From NCBI GenBank assembly GCA_000153145.1, contig CH672415.1, positions 2,469,207 to 2,533,206 of the forward strand: a stretch of 64,000 nt of DNA. The letters are read 5' to 3'. The stretch is from a marine actinobacterium PHSC20C1. Lineage in GTDB: Bacteria; Actinomycetota; Actinomycetes; Actinomycetales; Microbacteriaceae. Position 1 is the first letter of the stretch; every line of letters starts with the position of its first letter. Below are positions 27,649 to 36,369 of this stretch, piece by piece. The notes beneath the pieces are model-generated. The model did no database searches and was not told the DNA's origin. It saw nothing but the letters and a program-made list of their open reading frames with translations. The position numbers and the translations under genes were made by a program.

Positions 27649-29297
27649 GCCAAGAGCTCCTTCATCCCTGTTTCAAGCCGAGTCGCGACTGCTTCTGCGG
27701 CAGCCTGCCGTTCAGCACCTTCGCCGGTAGTGCTTGATGCATCGACATAGAACTTGAGCTTGGGCTCGGTTCCGCTTGGACGAACGATAATGCGCGCACC
27801 GTCTTCAAAATCCATGCGCAGGATGTCGTTCGGGGCGAAGCCATCGACTCCGTTCTCAAAATCGGTGAACACAGCGACGCGGTAGCCTCCGACTTCGCTC
27901 GGTGCGGTCGAACGTAGCCGAGCCATCATCTCGCCAATTTCGGAAATCTTGTCAAATCGCATCGACACCTGCCGTGAGGCGAAAGCACCGAAGCGGGCAG
28001 TGAACTCGTCTAGTCGGTCAAGAACCGTTTTTCCTTCGGCCTTCAGTTCGGCGGCGAGAGAGAGGAAATCTACTGATGCCGAGATGCCGTCTTTGTCGCG
28101 CACCTTGTCTGGATCAACGAGGTAGCCGAGCGCCTCTTCGTAACCGAACGTGAGTCCTTCGATTCGAGAAATCCATTTGAAGCCCGTAAGGGTGTCCTGG
28201 TAGTTCATGCCGTAGTCGGCAGCAATCGTTCGTAGGGCAGGCGAGGAGACGATGGATGCCGCGAGCACTCCCACTCCGTTGGCTCGCTCCGCAGCGCGCC
28301 AGCCGAGTAGCGTTCCGACTTCGTTTCCGCTGAGTCTCCGCCATTCGCCATTGCGATCAGCGACAGCAACCGCGAGACGGTCGGCATCAGGATCGTGAGC
28401 GATCGCGACATCAGCTGTCACTTCGCGAGCCTTCGCAAAGCTGAGATCCATGGCTCCCGGCTCTTCGGGGTTAGGGAAGGCGACGGTTGGGAATGCCGCA
28501 TTGGGATGAGCTTGCTCTTCGATCAGTACCGGGTCAGCGAACCCAGCTTTCGCATAAACCGCTCGACTGGTTTCCCACCCAACGCCGTGCATTGCAGTGT
28601 AGGTGTAAACGAGGTCTGTCGTGGGGCTCGCAAGCGCTGCCGTGCGCGCAATGTATTCGTCAACAACGCCATCGTCGGTTGTCACAAAGTCGGTTGAGCG
28701 GGGCAGATCCTCGATCGAGCTCTTCGCTACTAGGTCAATCGCGTGAGCAATTTCTGCGTCAGCGGGAGGAACAATCTGAGAACCGTGGTTGTCTCCGCCC
28801 AGATAAACCTTGTAGCCGTTGTCGTTGGCTGGATTGTGGCTTGCGGTAACCATTACGCCAGCGCTCACATCGAGGTGGCGCACGGCGAAGGCAAGCACCG
28901 GGGTCGGAAGCATTCGAGGTAACAGTGTCGCGCGCACTCCAGCACCCGCCATGATCAAGGCAGTGTCGCGGGCGAAGACCTCAGAGTTCACTCGTCCGTC
29001 GTAGCCGATGACGATGCTGGGGCTTGGCTCATGAGCAAGCAGGTAGGCGGCGAGTCCCGCAGCCGCCTGAGTGACCAAAACGCGGTTCATACGGTTGGGG
29101 CCGGCACCCAATTCGCCGCGCAACCCGGCAGTCCCGAAGGCGAGCCGCGAATCGAAGCGGTGATGGAGACCAGCGATCGCGGCTTCGTCGCCGTTCACGG
29201 CATCCGCAATCAGGGCTTCGAGCTCGGTGTGCGTGACCGCGTCCGGGTCTTGCTCGAGCCAGGCATTGGCTGCCTCGATCAGTGCTTCGGTGCTCAT
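27645..29297 (-). CDS. phosphosugar mutase (PGM2/phosphopentomutase-like)
   Basis: The 550-residue protein belongs to the alpha-D-phosphohexomutase superfamily. Ser153 in VTASHNPANDNGYK is the phosphoserine. The metal site is DPDADRLAVAV near residue 310, and the phosphate-binding loop RPSGTEPKLKFYVD is near the C-terminus. The long N-terminal region with FGTAGLRGELGAGPNRMN is typical of PGM2-type enzymes, which often act as phosphopentomutases. The gene overlaps the purine nucleoside phosphorylase stop by four bases. That fits conversion of ribose-1-phosphate to ribose-5-phosphate. The M. tuberculosis homologue in the same position is called pmmB. Substrate preference is inferred. Confidence 0.88.
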   Translation of the reverse strand: MSTEALIEAANAWLEQDPDAVTHTELEALIADAVNGDEAAIAGLHHRFDSRLAFGTAGLRGELGAGPNRMNRVLVTQAAAGLAAYLLAHEPSPSIVIGYDGRVNSEVFARDTALIMAGAGVRATLLPRMLPTPVLAFAVRHLDVSAGVMVTASHNPANDNGYKVYLGGDNHGSQIVPPADAEIAHAIDLVAKSSIEDLPRSTDFVTTDDGVVDEYIARTAALASPTTDLVYTYTAMHGVGWETSRAVYAKAGFADPVLIEEQAHPNAAFPTVAFPNPEEPGAMDLSFAKAREVTADVAIAHDPDADRLAVAVADRNGEWRRLSGNEVGTLLGWRAAERANGVGVLAASIVSSPALRTIAADYGMNYQDTLTGFKWISRIEGLTFGYEEALGYLVDPDKVRDKDGISASVDFLSLAAELKAEGKTVLDRLDEFTARFGAFASRQVSMRFDKISEIGEMMARLRSTAPSEVGGYRVAVFTDFENGVDGFAPNDILRMDFEDGARIIVRPSGTEPKLKFYVDASSTTGEGAERQAAAEAVATRLETGMKELLA

Positions 29298-30130
29298 AGT
29301 GCAGTCACAATCTTTGCGAGCAGGCTGCTGATCTGTACTTCAGCGTCTTTACCTGCCTGAATGACTTCTTCATGGCTGAGGGGAGTGGTCTGGATGCCGG
29401 CAGCAAGATTGGTAATGAGCGACATTCCCAAGATTTCCATGCCTGCTTGGCGCGCGGCAATCGCTTCGAGGGCAGTGGACATTCCCACGATGTGGCCGCC
29501 CATTGTCTTCGCCATCTGTACTTCGGCAGGAGTCTCGTAGTGCGGTCCACGGAACTGCGTGTACACACCCTCGTCGAGGCTTGAATCGATGGACTTGGCG
29601 ATCTCGCGCAGGCGCTTGCTGTAGAGATCGGTGAGGTCAATGAAGGTTGCGCCCTCGAGAGGTGAATCTGCGGTGAGGTTGAGGTGGTCGCTGATGAGCA
29701 CGGGGGTTCCGGGCTTCCAGGTCTCTTTGATGCCACCGGCACCGTTGGTGAGAATCATCGTCTTCGCGCCGGTAGCGGCGGCGGTGCGTACCGAATGGAC
29801 TACGCGACGGACGCCGTGGTTTTCGTAATAGTGGGTGCGGGCGCCGATGACGAGGGCGCGTTTGCCGCTGGGAAGGAGAACTGAGCGAAGCGTTCCGACG
29901 TGGCCTTCTAGTGCAGGTTTTGAGAATCCGGGGATGTCGGATGCCGGGATGGTCGCTGTGGTCTCACCGATGAGGTCAGCGGCTTTGCCCCAGCCGCTGC
30001 CGAGCGTGAGGGCGATGTCGTGTTTTTCGACTCCGGTCGCGGCTGCGATTGCTGCTGCGGCTTCTTGTGCGACCTCGAACGGGTCAGCAGTGGGGTCGTC
30101 TAGAGGGTTAGTTGTGGGGGACTGTGACAT
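29294..30130 (-). CDS. deoD: purine nucleoside phosphorylase (trimeric type)
   Basis: The enzyme splits inosine and guanosine with phosphate to base and ribose-1-phosphate. The start is ATG 30130 (MSQSPTTNPLDD), with TAGAGT seven bases before it; a longer in-frame reading would overlap lpdA regulatory sequence. The 278-residue protein is the trimeric class: LTLGSGWGKAAD for phosphate binding, IGARTHYYENHGVRRVVH, LTNGAGGIKETWKPG, GVYTQFRGPHYETPAE and GMSTALEAIAARQAGMEILG (the last two run close together). The symbol follows M. tuberculosis usage. It is divergent from lpdA and co-transcribed with the mutase. Confidence 0.94.
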   Translation of the reverse strand: MSQSPTTNPLDDPTADPFEVAQEAAAAIAAATGVEKHDIALTLGSGWGKAADLIGETTATIPASDIPGFSKPALEGHVGTLRSVLLPSGKRALVIGARTHYYENHGVRRVVHSVRTAAATGAKTMILTNGAGGIKETWKPGTPVLISDHLNLTADSPLEGATFIDLTDLYSKRLREIAKSIDSSLDEGVYTQFRGPHYETPAEVQMAKTMGGHIVGMSTALEAIAARQAGMEILGMSLITNLAAGIQTTPLSHEEVIQAGKDAEVQISSLLAKIVTAL

Positions 30131-30137
30131 GGCATCC

Positions 30138-30143
30138 ACTCTA
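30138..30143 (-). promoter_or_regulatory. putative -10 box of the purine nucleoside phosphorylase gene (leaderless)
   Basis: TAGAGT on the minus strand lies seven bases before the ATG at 30130. The hexamer is the same as that of the SAHH-like gene. Confidence 0.45.
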
Positions 30144-30248
30144 AACGGTGAGGAACGCAACTCACCTTTGTGTTGGGCGCGAATCCGAGCAGTGCAGGTG
30201 TGTGCGAATGGGTTTGTTGCTAGCGCCGAACCGCGAGACAATTGCTGC

Positions 30249-31685
30249 ATGGCCTATGAGTTCGAGCGCACGCAACGTATTGCAGTACTCGGTGGTGGCC
30301 CCGGTGGCTACGAAGCAGCGTTGGCGGGAGCGCAACTGGGGGCAGAAGTAACCCTTGTTGAGCGCGCAGGCGTTGGCGGGTCGGCCGTACTCACCGATGT
30401 GGTTCCGTCGAAGACCCTCATCGCGACCGCGGAGGCGACGAACGCTATTCGGGATGCCGCCGATCTCGGTGTGCAGTTTTACTCGCGTGGTGATTCTGGC
30501 CGTGTGGTTCGCCCTGACATCACGGTAAATCTCGCCGCCGTCAACTCACGACTTCTGCGCTTGGCCCAGCAGCAGTCAGATGACATGAAGTCGCAGCTCA
30601 TTAAGGCTGGCGTACGCATCATTGAAGGCGAGGGTCGTCTGGATGGACCCCAGCGTCTCGTGGTCTCCACGGGTAAAGGCAAGGCGGGAACCGACTTCGA
30701 CGAAGTCGACGCCGACACCGTGATTGTGTCTGTTGGTGCGCGGCCACGACTGCTCGACACCGCGATGCCCGATGGCAAGCGCATCCTCACCTGGACGCAG
30801 CTCTACACAATTGACGAAACACCCGAGCACCTCATCGTGGTTGGCTCCGGTGTTACCGGTGCCGAATTCGCCTCGGCCTATAGCGCCCTCGGCGCCAAGG
30901 TCACGCTGATCTCTTCGCGAGATCGTGTTCTGCCTGGCGAAGACGAAGATGCCGCCCGCGTTATTGAAGACGTCTTCAAGCGAAACGGCATGACTGTGCT
31001 TTCGAAGTCGCGCGCAGAATCCGTGAAAGCTACCAAAGACGGCGTTGTCGCAACTTTGCAAGACGGCACGACAGTCGAAGGCAGCCACTGCCTGATGGCC
31101 GTTGGTTCACTGCCCAATACTGAAAATTTGGGGTTGGAAGAGGCCGGTGTACAGCTGACCGAGTCCGGCCACATTCGAGTAAACCGTGTCGCCCGCACCT
31201 CGATGCCGTCGATCTATGCCGCGGGTGACTGTTCAGATTTCTTCCCTCTTGCATCGGTTGCGGCGATGCAGGGGCGCACCGCCGTTTTTCACGCCATGGG
31301 CGACGGTGTTACGCCGATTGAATTGCGCAACGTGGCGTCAAACATTTTCACTCAGCCCGAAATCGCTACCGTCGGGTGGTCGCAAAAGCAGATCGAAGAT
31401 GGGCTCGCCCAAGGCACCATCTACAAGCTGCCGCTCGCATCAAACCCGCGCGCCAAAATGATGGGCATCAAGGACGGTTTCGTCAAACTCTTTGCCCGAA
31501 CCGGCTCAGGAACTGTAATCGGCGGCGTTATTGTCGCACCCAATGCTTCTGAACTTGTCATGTCTGTTGCGCTCGCAGTAGAACATCGCCTCACTGTCGA
31601 CCAGATCGCTCGCGCATTCTCGGTGTACCCGTCGCTGACAGGAAGCATTACGGATGCTGCTCGCGCGATGCACATCGTCAACTAG
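30249..31685 (+). CDS. lpdA: LpdA-type NAD(P)H:quinone reductase (flavoprotein disulfide reductase family)
   Basis: The start is ATG 30249 (MAYEFERTQRIAVLGGGPGG); the open frame upstream overlaps the divergent phosphorylase gene. The 478-residue protein has the FAD motif GGGPGGYEAA (about residues 15-24), the NAD(P) motif VVGSGVTGAEFASAY (about 195-210), and the second FAD motif IYAAGDCSD. In true lipoamide dehydrogenases two redox cysteines stand in the first helix region. Here the matching segment is GVGGSAVLTDVVPSKTLI with no cysteine, so it cannot reduce lipoamide. This pattern matches M. tuberculosis LpdA (Rv3303c), a quinone reductase that also lies beside a glpD gene. Confidence 0.88.
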   Translation: MAYEFERTQRIAVLGGGPGGYEAALAGAQLGAEVTLVERAGVGGSAVLTDVVPSKTLIATAEATNAIRDAADLGVQFYSRGDSGRVVRPDITVNLAAVNSRLLRLAQQQSDDMKSQLIKAGVRIIEGEGRLDGPQRLVVSTGKGKAGTDFDEVDADTVIVSVGARPRLLDTAMPDGKRILTWTQLYTIDETPEHLIVVGSGVTGAEFASAYSALGAKVTLISSRDRVLPGEDEDAARVIEDVFKRNGMTVLSKSRAESVKATKDGVVATLQDGTTVEGSHCLMAVGSLPNTENLGLEEAGVQLTESGHIRVNRVARTSMPSIYAAGDCSDFFPLASVAAMQGRTAVFHAMGDGVTPIELRNVASNIFTQPEIATVGWSQKQIEDGLAQGTIYKLPLASNPRAKMMGIKDGFVKLFARTGSGTVIGGVIVAPNASELVMSVALAVEHRLTVDQIARAFSVYPSLTGSITDAARAMHIVN

Positions 31686-31716
31686 CGCCGTCAACTAGCG
31701 CCGTCGCGTAGCGAGC

Positions 31717-32745
31717 CTAAGCATCGCGACTTGCCTCACCGTGCTGCGCCGACTGTAGAGCGATCTCCTTCGTGGAGGCGGCATCGTCTTTGAGCTCCAT
31801 CACGTGTTCGACGAGCTTTGTCGCGGTCTGTTCGTCGATAACAAGGTCAGTAATAACACCCGCGCGAAGGGCCGCGAGCAGCGGAATCACTTTGTTGTCT
31901 CCGGCGACTCCGCAGATGCGGCGGGGGATTGAGCGCAGTTCTGCGGGGGTCGGGCCCGTTGCACGTGCGTTCATGGAGAGGTCTTCGTAGGTGCCGTCTT
32001 CGCGGAGAAAAATCGTGCACACGTCGCCCACAATCCCTTCGCTGTCGAGAGTCTCGATGTCGCCGGCTTCGAGGTATCCGGCCGAATAAACGTGGCTGGG
32101 AACTTCTCCGGCGATTGCGCCAATCGAGAAGAGGGCGATGTCAGCGCGGCGTTGGTATTCGAGCACGCGCACGATGGATCGCTCGGACCACATTGCGTTA
32201 CGGGTCTCTGCATAATCGAAGAAGGCGGGGACTGGGAAAAGGTGCACCTGGGCATCGAAGGCCTCACCAAAATTGGCGATGAGGTTGCCGGCGTATTCGA
32301 CGCCTGAGGTGCGGACGTTTGCCGCTCCGTTGAGCTGCACGATTGCGCTACCGCGGGTCGGTTTCTTGCCCAAATGGCGTGAAATCGCGGCCAAAGTGGT
32401 ACCCCAAGCGACGCCCATAATCATGTCGGAATCGAACCACCCAGTGACGATGCGCGCGGTCGCCTTTGCGACCTGCTCAAGTCGTTCCGCCTCGTCAGCA
32501 AGGTCGGCAACTGGCACAACATGAGTCTCAATTCCAAAGCAGGTTTCGATCTTCTTTGCCAAGCCAGGGCCCCGCGTCGGGGTGGGGCGAAGGGTGATCT
32601 CGACGAGACCACTTTCGCGGGCATCCCGCAGCAATCGAGACACGCTTGACCTGGACATATGTAGGTGGTTCGCAATGGTGTCCATCTTGATGTCTTGCAA
32701 GTAGTACATCGACGATGCCGACAGCATTGCTTCTTCGCGTTCCAT
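31717..32745 (-). CDS. SorC/DeoR-type sugar-binding transcriptional regulator
   Basis: The start is set at the ATG of MEREEAMLSASSMYYL (32745), with AAGGA about eight bases upstream; an ATG three codons earlier is also open. The roughly 342-residue protein has an N-terminal helix-turn-helix (about residues 18-45; MDTIANHLHMSRSSVSRLLR) and a long SorC-type sugar-phosphate-binding domain. Markers of that domain are GVAWGTTLAAISRHL, FSIGAIAGE and GVAGDNKVIPLLAAL. It is divergent from glpD, so it probably controls glycerol or glycerol-3-phosphate use by binding the palindromes in the shared gap. The effector is inferred. Confidence 0.88.
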   Translation of the reverse strand: MEREEAMLSASSMYYLQDIKMDTIANHLHMSRSSVSRLLRDARESGLVEITLRPTPTRGPGLAKKIETCFGIETHVVPVADLADEAERLEQVAKATARIVTGWFDSDMIMGVAWGTTLAAISRHLGKKPTRGSAIVQLNGAANVRTSGVEYAGNLIANFGEAFDAQVHLFPVPAFFDYAETRNAMWSERSIVRVLEYQRRADIALFSIGAIAGEVPSHVYSAGYLEAGDIETLDSEGIVGDVCTIFLREDGTYEDLSMNARATGPTPAELRSIPRRICGVAGDNKVIPLLAALRAGVITDLVIDEQTATKLVEHVMELKDDAASTKEIALQSAQHGEASRDA

Positions 32746-32776
32746 GTAGACCATCCTTGCACGTTCGTGCAGATGT

Positions 32777-32826
32777 GCTGCTCAGTTTGTCATTGGGCAC
32801 TCCTAGCGTAATACGCTGCTCAGCAG
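32777..32826. promoter_or_regulatory. putative operators between the SorC-type regulator and glpD
   Basis: GCTGCTCAG occurs twice (32777-32785 and 32815-32823). AGCGT-AAT-ACGCT (32805-32817) is a perfect inverted repeat. CTGCT-C-AGCAG (32816-32826) is another and overlaps the first. These lie midway in the 140-base divergent gap and are good candidates for regulator binding. Confidence 0.5.
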
Positions 32827-32892
32827 TGGATCATCTCAGAAGATTCACAGCCGCCTCAGCGGAAGCCACCACCAGAAAGAAACACAGCTTTC

Positions 32893-34665
32893 ATGACTGA
32901 TCAGTCCCTCACACGAGTAACCCGCGACAGCGCTATTCAGCGTCTCGCCGAGAGCACCCAGCCGGGCCGTGAGCTGGACGTACTCGTAATCGGTGGCGGA
33001 ATCACCGGTGCCGGAATCGCATTGGATGCAGCAACTCGTGGACTCGACACCGTTGTTGTCGAAGCCCAAGACTGGGCTGCCGGCTCCTCCAGCCGTGCCA
33101 GCAAGCTGATTCACGGCGGGCTTCGCTACTTGCAGATGCTCGACTTCAAGCTCGTGCACGAAGCACTCACCGAGCGTGATCTGCTGCTCAACACAGTGGC
33201 GCCGCACCTCGTTCGCTCGCTGCCCTTCCTGTACCCGCTGCGCCATCACGTGTGGGAGCGCGCCTTCGTCGGCGCAGGAATCGCCCTCTACGACTTTCTT
33301 GCTACCGTCAGCACAGGCAAAGCCAAAGGCAAGCGCAGTGTTCCGTGGCACCGCCACCTATCCCGAAAGCAGCTTGCAGCTCGCTTCCCTGGACTCGCGC
33401 ACGACGCTGCCGTCGGCGCGATCGAATACTGGGATGCCAACGTTGACGACGCACGCTACGTCGTGAGCGTCGTGCGCACCGCCCACGCTCACGGAGCGCA
33501 CGCCGCGAGTCGCACGCAAGTTGTTGAGATCACAAAGAACGACAGCGGAGAAGTCAACGGGGCCGTACTCGTCGACCTTGAGACCGGCACCACGTTCCCC
33601 GTGCGCGCCAAGGCCGTCATCAACTCCACCGGCGTCTGGACAGGCGAGACCCAAGCGCTCGCCCATGAAAGCGGCGGACTCAAAGTTCTCGCATCAAAGG
33701 GCATCCACATCGTGGTTCCACGGGAACGCATTTCGGGCGAAGCCGGCCTGATCCTGCAAACATCCAAGAGCGTGCTCTTTGTTATTCCGTGGTCGCGCTA
33801 CTGGGTCATCGGAACGACAGACACTCCGTGGAAAGAGAACCTGCTAAATCCTGCAGCCACCGCTGACGACATCGACTACGTGCTCGCCGAAGCCAACGCT
33901 GTGCTCGCGAACCCCATCGACCGCTCCGACGTGGTTGGCACGTGGGCGGGACTTCGACCCCTGCTCCAGCCTGGCACTATGGAGGGCACCAACTCCGCCA
34001 AGGTTTCTCGCGAGCACACGGTCGCTTCGCCCATTCCTGGTCTCACCGTCATCGCCGGTGGAAAATTCACCACCTACCGCGTCATGGCGAAAGACGCGGT
34101 CGACTTCGCTCTCGGAAAGTCCGCAGCACAGGCGAACCCGTCGAAGACGGCATCCGTTGCTCTACTGGGAGCAGAAGGCCTCGATGACGCTCGCGACAAC
34201 ACTCGCGCCCTGAGCGAACGCTTCGGCTGGAGTGAGCAGATGATTGACCACCTGCTCCACCGCTATGGCGGAAAGATCTCAGAGATCGCCGCAATAGCTG
34301 ACGCCGATCCCGCGATGTCGCAACCGCTCGTGCACGCATCGGCGTACCTGCGGGCAGAGATCGCCTACGCCATCACTCACGAGGGCGCACTGCACCTAGA
34401 AGACCTGATGGTTCGTCGAACTCGCATGAACTACGAGTACCTCAATGAGGGCCTCGCAGCGGTTCCCGAGGTAGCCGAGATCGCCGCGACACTGCTTGGG
34501 TGGGACGAACAGGTCACCGCGCACGAAGTTGCTGTCTACCACCAGATGGCAGATGCCGTAGTTGCCGCGTCGCTCACTCGCGATGACGAAAGTGCCTCCG
34601 ACGTTCGCGAAGCAGCGCCTCAGATCGTGCCCCTCGCATCACCAGCCACTCACGAGACCACCTAG
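32893..34665 (+). CDS. glpD: aerobic glycerol-3-phosphate dehydrogenase
   Basis: GlpD oxidises glycerol-3-phosphate to dihydroxyacetone phosphate at the membrane and passes electrons to quinone. The 590-residue protein has the FAD motif VIGGGITGAGIALDAATRG (residues 32-50). The family segments SSRASKLIHGGLRYLQ and LFVIPWSRYWVIGTTDTPW follow, and then GGKFTTYRVMAKDAVD. Length matches the actinobacterial GlpD family, which has a C-terminal helical domain. The start region has only a poor ribosome site (AGAAAG). It is followed after about 100 bases by glpK, with which it forms the glycerol pathway. Confidence 0.95.
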   Translation: MTDQSLTRVTRDSAIQRLAESTQPGRELDVLVIGGGITGAGIALDAATRGLDTVVVEAQDWAAGSSSRASKLIHGGLRYLQMLDFKLVHEALTERDLLLNTVAPHLVRSLPFLYPLRHHVWERAFVGAGIALYDFLATVSTGKAKGKRSVPWHRHLSRKQLAARFPGLAHDAAVGAIEYWDANVDDARYVVSVVRTAHAHGAHAASRTQVVEITKNDSGEVNGAVLVDLETGTTFPVRAKAVINSTGVWTGETQALAHESGGLKVLASKGIHIVVPRERISGEAGLILQTSKSVLFVIPWSRYWVIGTTDTPWKENLLNPAATADDIDYVLAEANAVLANPIDRSDVVGTWAGLRPLLQPGTMEGTNSAKVSREHTVASPIPGLTVIAGGKFTTYRVMAKDAVDFALGKSAAQANPSKTASVALLGAEGLDDARDNTRALSERFGWSEQMIDHLLHRYGGKISEIAAIADADPAMSQPLVHASAYLRAEIAYAITHEGALHLEDLMVRRTRMNYEYLNEGLAAVPEVAEIAATLLGWDEQVTAHEVAVYHQMADAVVAASLTRDDESASDVREAAPQIVPLASPATHETT

Positions 34666-34710
34666 ACCGACCCGTACCGACTAGAAAAACACGACTAAAC
34701 GCCCTAAAAC

Positions 34711-34747
34711 GATCAGCACAACACCTGATCAGCACAACAGACGATCA
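34711..34747 (+). repeat. 16-bp direct repeats in the glpD-glpK gap
   Basis: GATCAGCACAACA occurs at 34711-34723 and again at 34727-34739. A third partial copy, GATCA, is at 34743-34747, so the period is 16 bases. The copies lie just before the glpK ribosome site and could be regulator sites or a small tandem duplication. Confidence 0.7.
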
Positions 34748-34764
34748 ATGGAGATACGCCGCAG

Positions 34765-36282
34765 ATGACAAAATACATTCTGTCAATTGACCAAGGAACG
34801 ACGAGCTCGCGCTCGATCATCTTTGATCATGACGCGCGTATCGTCTCGCGCGGACAACTCGAGCACGAGCAGATCTTTCCCCGTGCCGGATGGGTCGAAC
34901 ACGACCCGATGGAAATTTGGAACAACGTTCGAGAGACGGTAGGTCTCGCGCTCGCTCGCGCCAATCTCACGTATCAAGATATCGCCGCGGTCGGAATTAC
35001 GAATCAGCGTGAAACGACCGTCGTTTGGGATAAGAACACGGGCGTTCCGGTGACGAACGCGATCGTCTGGCAAGACACTCGTACGCAGAACATTGTGAAC
35101 GAGCTGGCTGGAGCCGAGGGCCTCGAGAAGTACAAGGCAGTAACCGGTCTGCCGCTCGCGCCCTACTTCGCTGGCCCCAAGGTCACTTGGATCCTGCGCT
35201 ATATCGATGGCGCTCAAGAGGCCGCCGACCGGGGCGAACTACTCTTCGGCACGATTGACACTTGGCTGTTGTGGAACCTCACCGGAGGCATCGACGGGGG
35301 AGTGCACGCGACCGACGTGACCAACGCATCCCGCACGATGCTGATGGATCTCGACACCCTCCATTGGCGCGAGGACATCGCAGCCGACATGGGTATCCCG
35401 ATGTCGATGCTTCCCGAGATTCGATCCTCGAGTGAGATTTTTGGGCACTGCCGCGATCACGGTTCGCTTCCCGGTGTGCCGATTGCGGGCATCCTTGGCG
35501 ATCAACAGGCCGCCACTTTTGGACAGGCTTGCTTCAGCGAAGGCATGGCGAAAAACACCTATGGCACCGGAAACTTCCTGCTCCTCAACACAGGAAACAA
35601 GCGCGTGCACAGCAACAATGGGTTGCTCACCACCGTCTGCTACAAGATTGGCGACGCAGCAGCCGTGTACGCGCTCGAAGGATCGATCGCAGTCACCGGC
35701 TCTCTGATCCAGTGGCTACGCGACAACCTCGGCATGTTCTCTGATGCGCCCGACGTTGAGCGTCTCGCCCTCGAAGTCGAAGACAATGGCGGCGCCTACT
35801 TCGTGCCGGCCTTCTCTGGACTCTTTGCCCCGTACTGGCGACCGGATGCTCGGGGAGCCCTGCTCGGACTCACTCGCTACGTCACCAAAAATCACATCGC
35901 TCGCGCAGCTCTTGAAGCCACCGCATACCAAACGCGCGAAGTCATGGATGCCATGAACGCCGATGCCGGAGTCGACCTCGCTGAACTGCGGGTTGATGGC
36001 GGCATGGTGGCCAATGAACTACTTATGCAGTTTCAGGCAGACCAGTTGGGTGTGGATGTTATCCGCCCCCGCATCACAGAAACCACTGCTCTCGGCGCAG
36101 CCTTTGCTGCCGGAATTGCGGTGGAGTTCTGGGACAGCGAACGCGACGTTATCGCGACCTGGAACGAAGACAAAAGGTGGAAGCCGCAGATGGCTCGCCT
36201 TGAGAGAGATCAGCTTTACCGCAACTGGAAGAAAGCGGTGACAAAGACCATGGGATGGGTTGATGAGGACGTGGAGACCTGA
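34765..36282 (+). CDS. glpK: glycerol kinase
   Basis: GlpK phosphorylates glycerol to glycerol-3-phosphate with ATP. The 505-residue protein starts with [18 protein letters not shown], which carries the phosphate-1 loop. It contains the FGGY-family motifs around the ATP site ([17 protein letters not shown] and [11 protein letters not shown]) and the substrate residues of [11 protein letters not shown] and [10 protein letters not shown]. The C-terminal segment [19 protein letters not shown] is intact. GGAGATA is about ten bases before the ATG. It follows glpD. No glycerol facilitator gene is seen nearby, so glycerol may enter otherwise or come from lipid breakdown. Confidence 0.96.
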   Translation: MTKYILSIDQGTTSSRSIIFDHDARIVSRGQLEHEQIFPRAGWVEHDPMEIWNNVRETVGLALARANLTYQDIAAVGITNQRETTVVWDKNTGVPVTNAIVWQDTRTQNIVNELAGAEGLEKYKAVTGLPLAPYFAGPKVTWILRYIDGAQEAADRGELLFGTIDTWLLWNLTGGIDGGVHATDVTNASRTMLMDLDTLHWREDIAADMGIPMSMLPEIRSSSEIFGHCRDHGSLPGVPIAGILGDQQAATFGQACFSEGMAKNTYGTGNFLLLNTGNKRVHSNNGLLTTVCYKIGDAAAVYALEGSIAVTGSLIQWLRDNLGMFSDAPDVERLALEVEDNGGAYFVPAFSGLFAPYWRPDARGALLGLTRYVTKNHIARAALEATAYQTREVMDAMNADAGVDLAELRVDGGMVANELLMQFQADQLGVDVIRPRITETTALGAAFAAGIAVEFWDSERDVIATWNEDKRWKPQMARLERDQLYRNWKKAVTKTMGWVDEDVET

Positions 36283-36369
36283 TCTGCCTTCCAAAACCCA
36301 TGATGAGCGCGCCGTCAGTCGCGTTCGAAACCACACAGTAATCGATACCCACGAAGGGGTAGGGAATCA

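Noticed and set aside
27376..27660. A missing EIIC reading frame after EIIB
   Set aside because: The EIIB stop overlaps the stop of the convergent mutase, and no hydrophobic frame of EIIC size occurs on either side.
29835..30248. N-terminal extension of lpdA (about 138 codons)
   Set aside because: It lies opposite the purine nucleoside phosphorylase gene and its promoter. ATG 30249 gives the normal start of the family.
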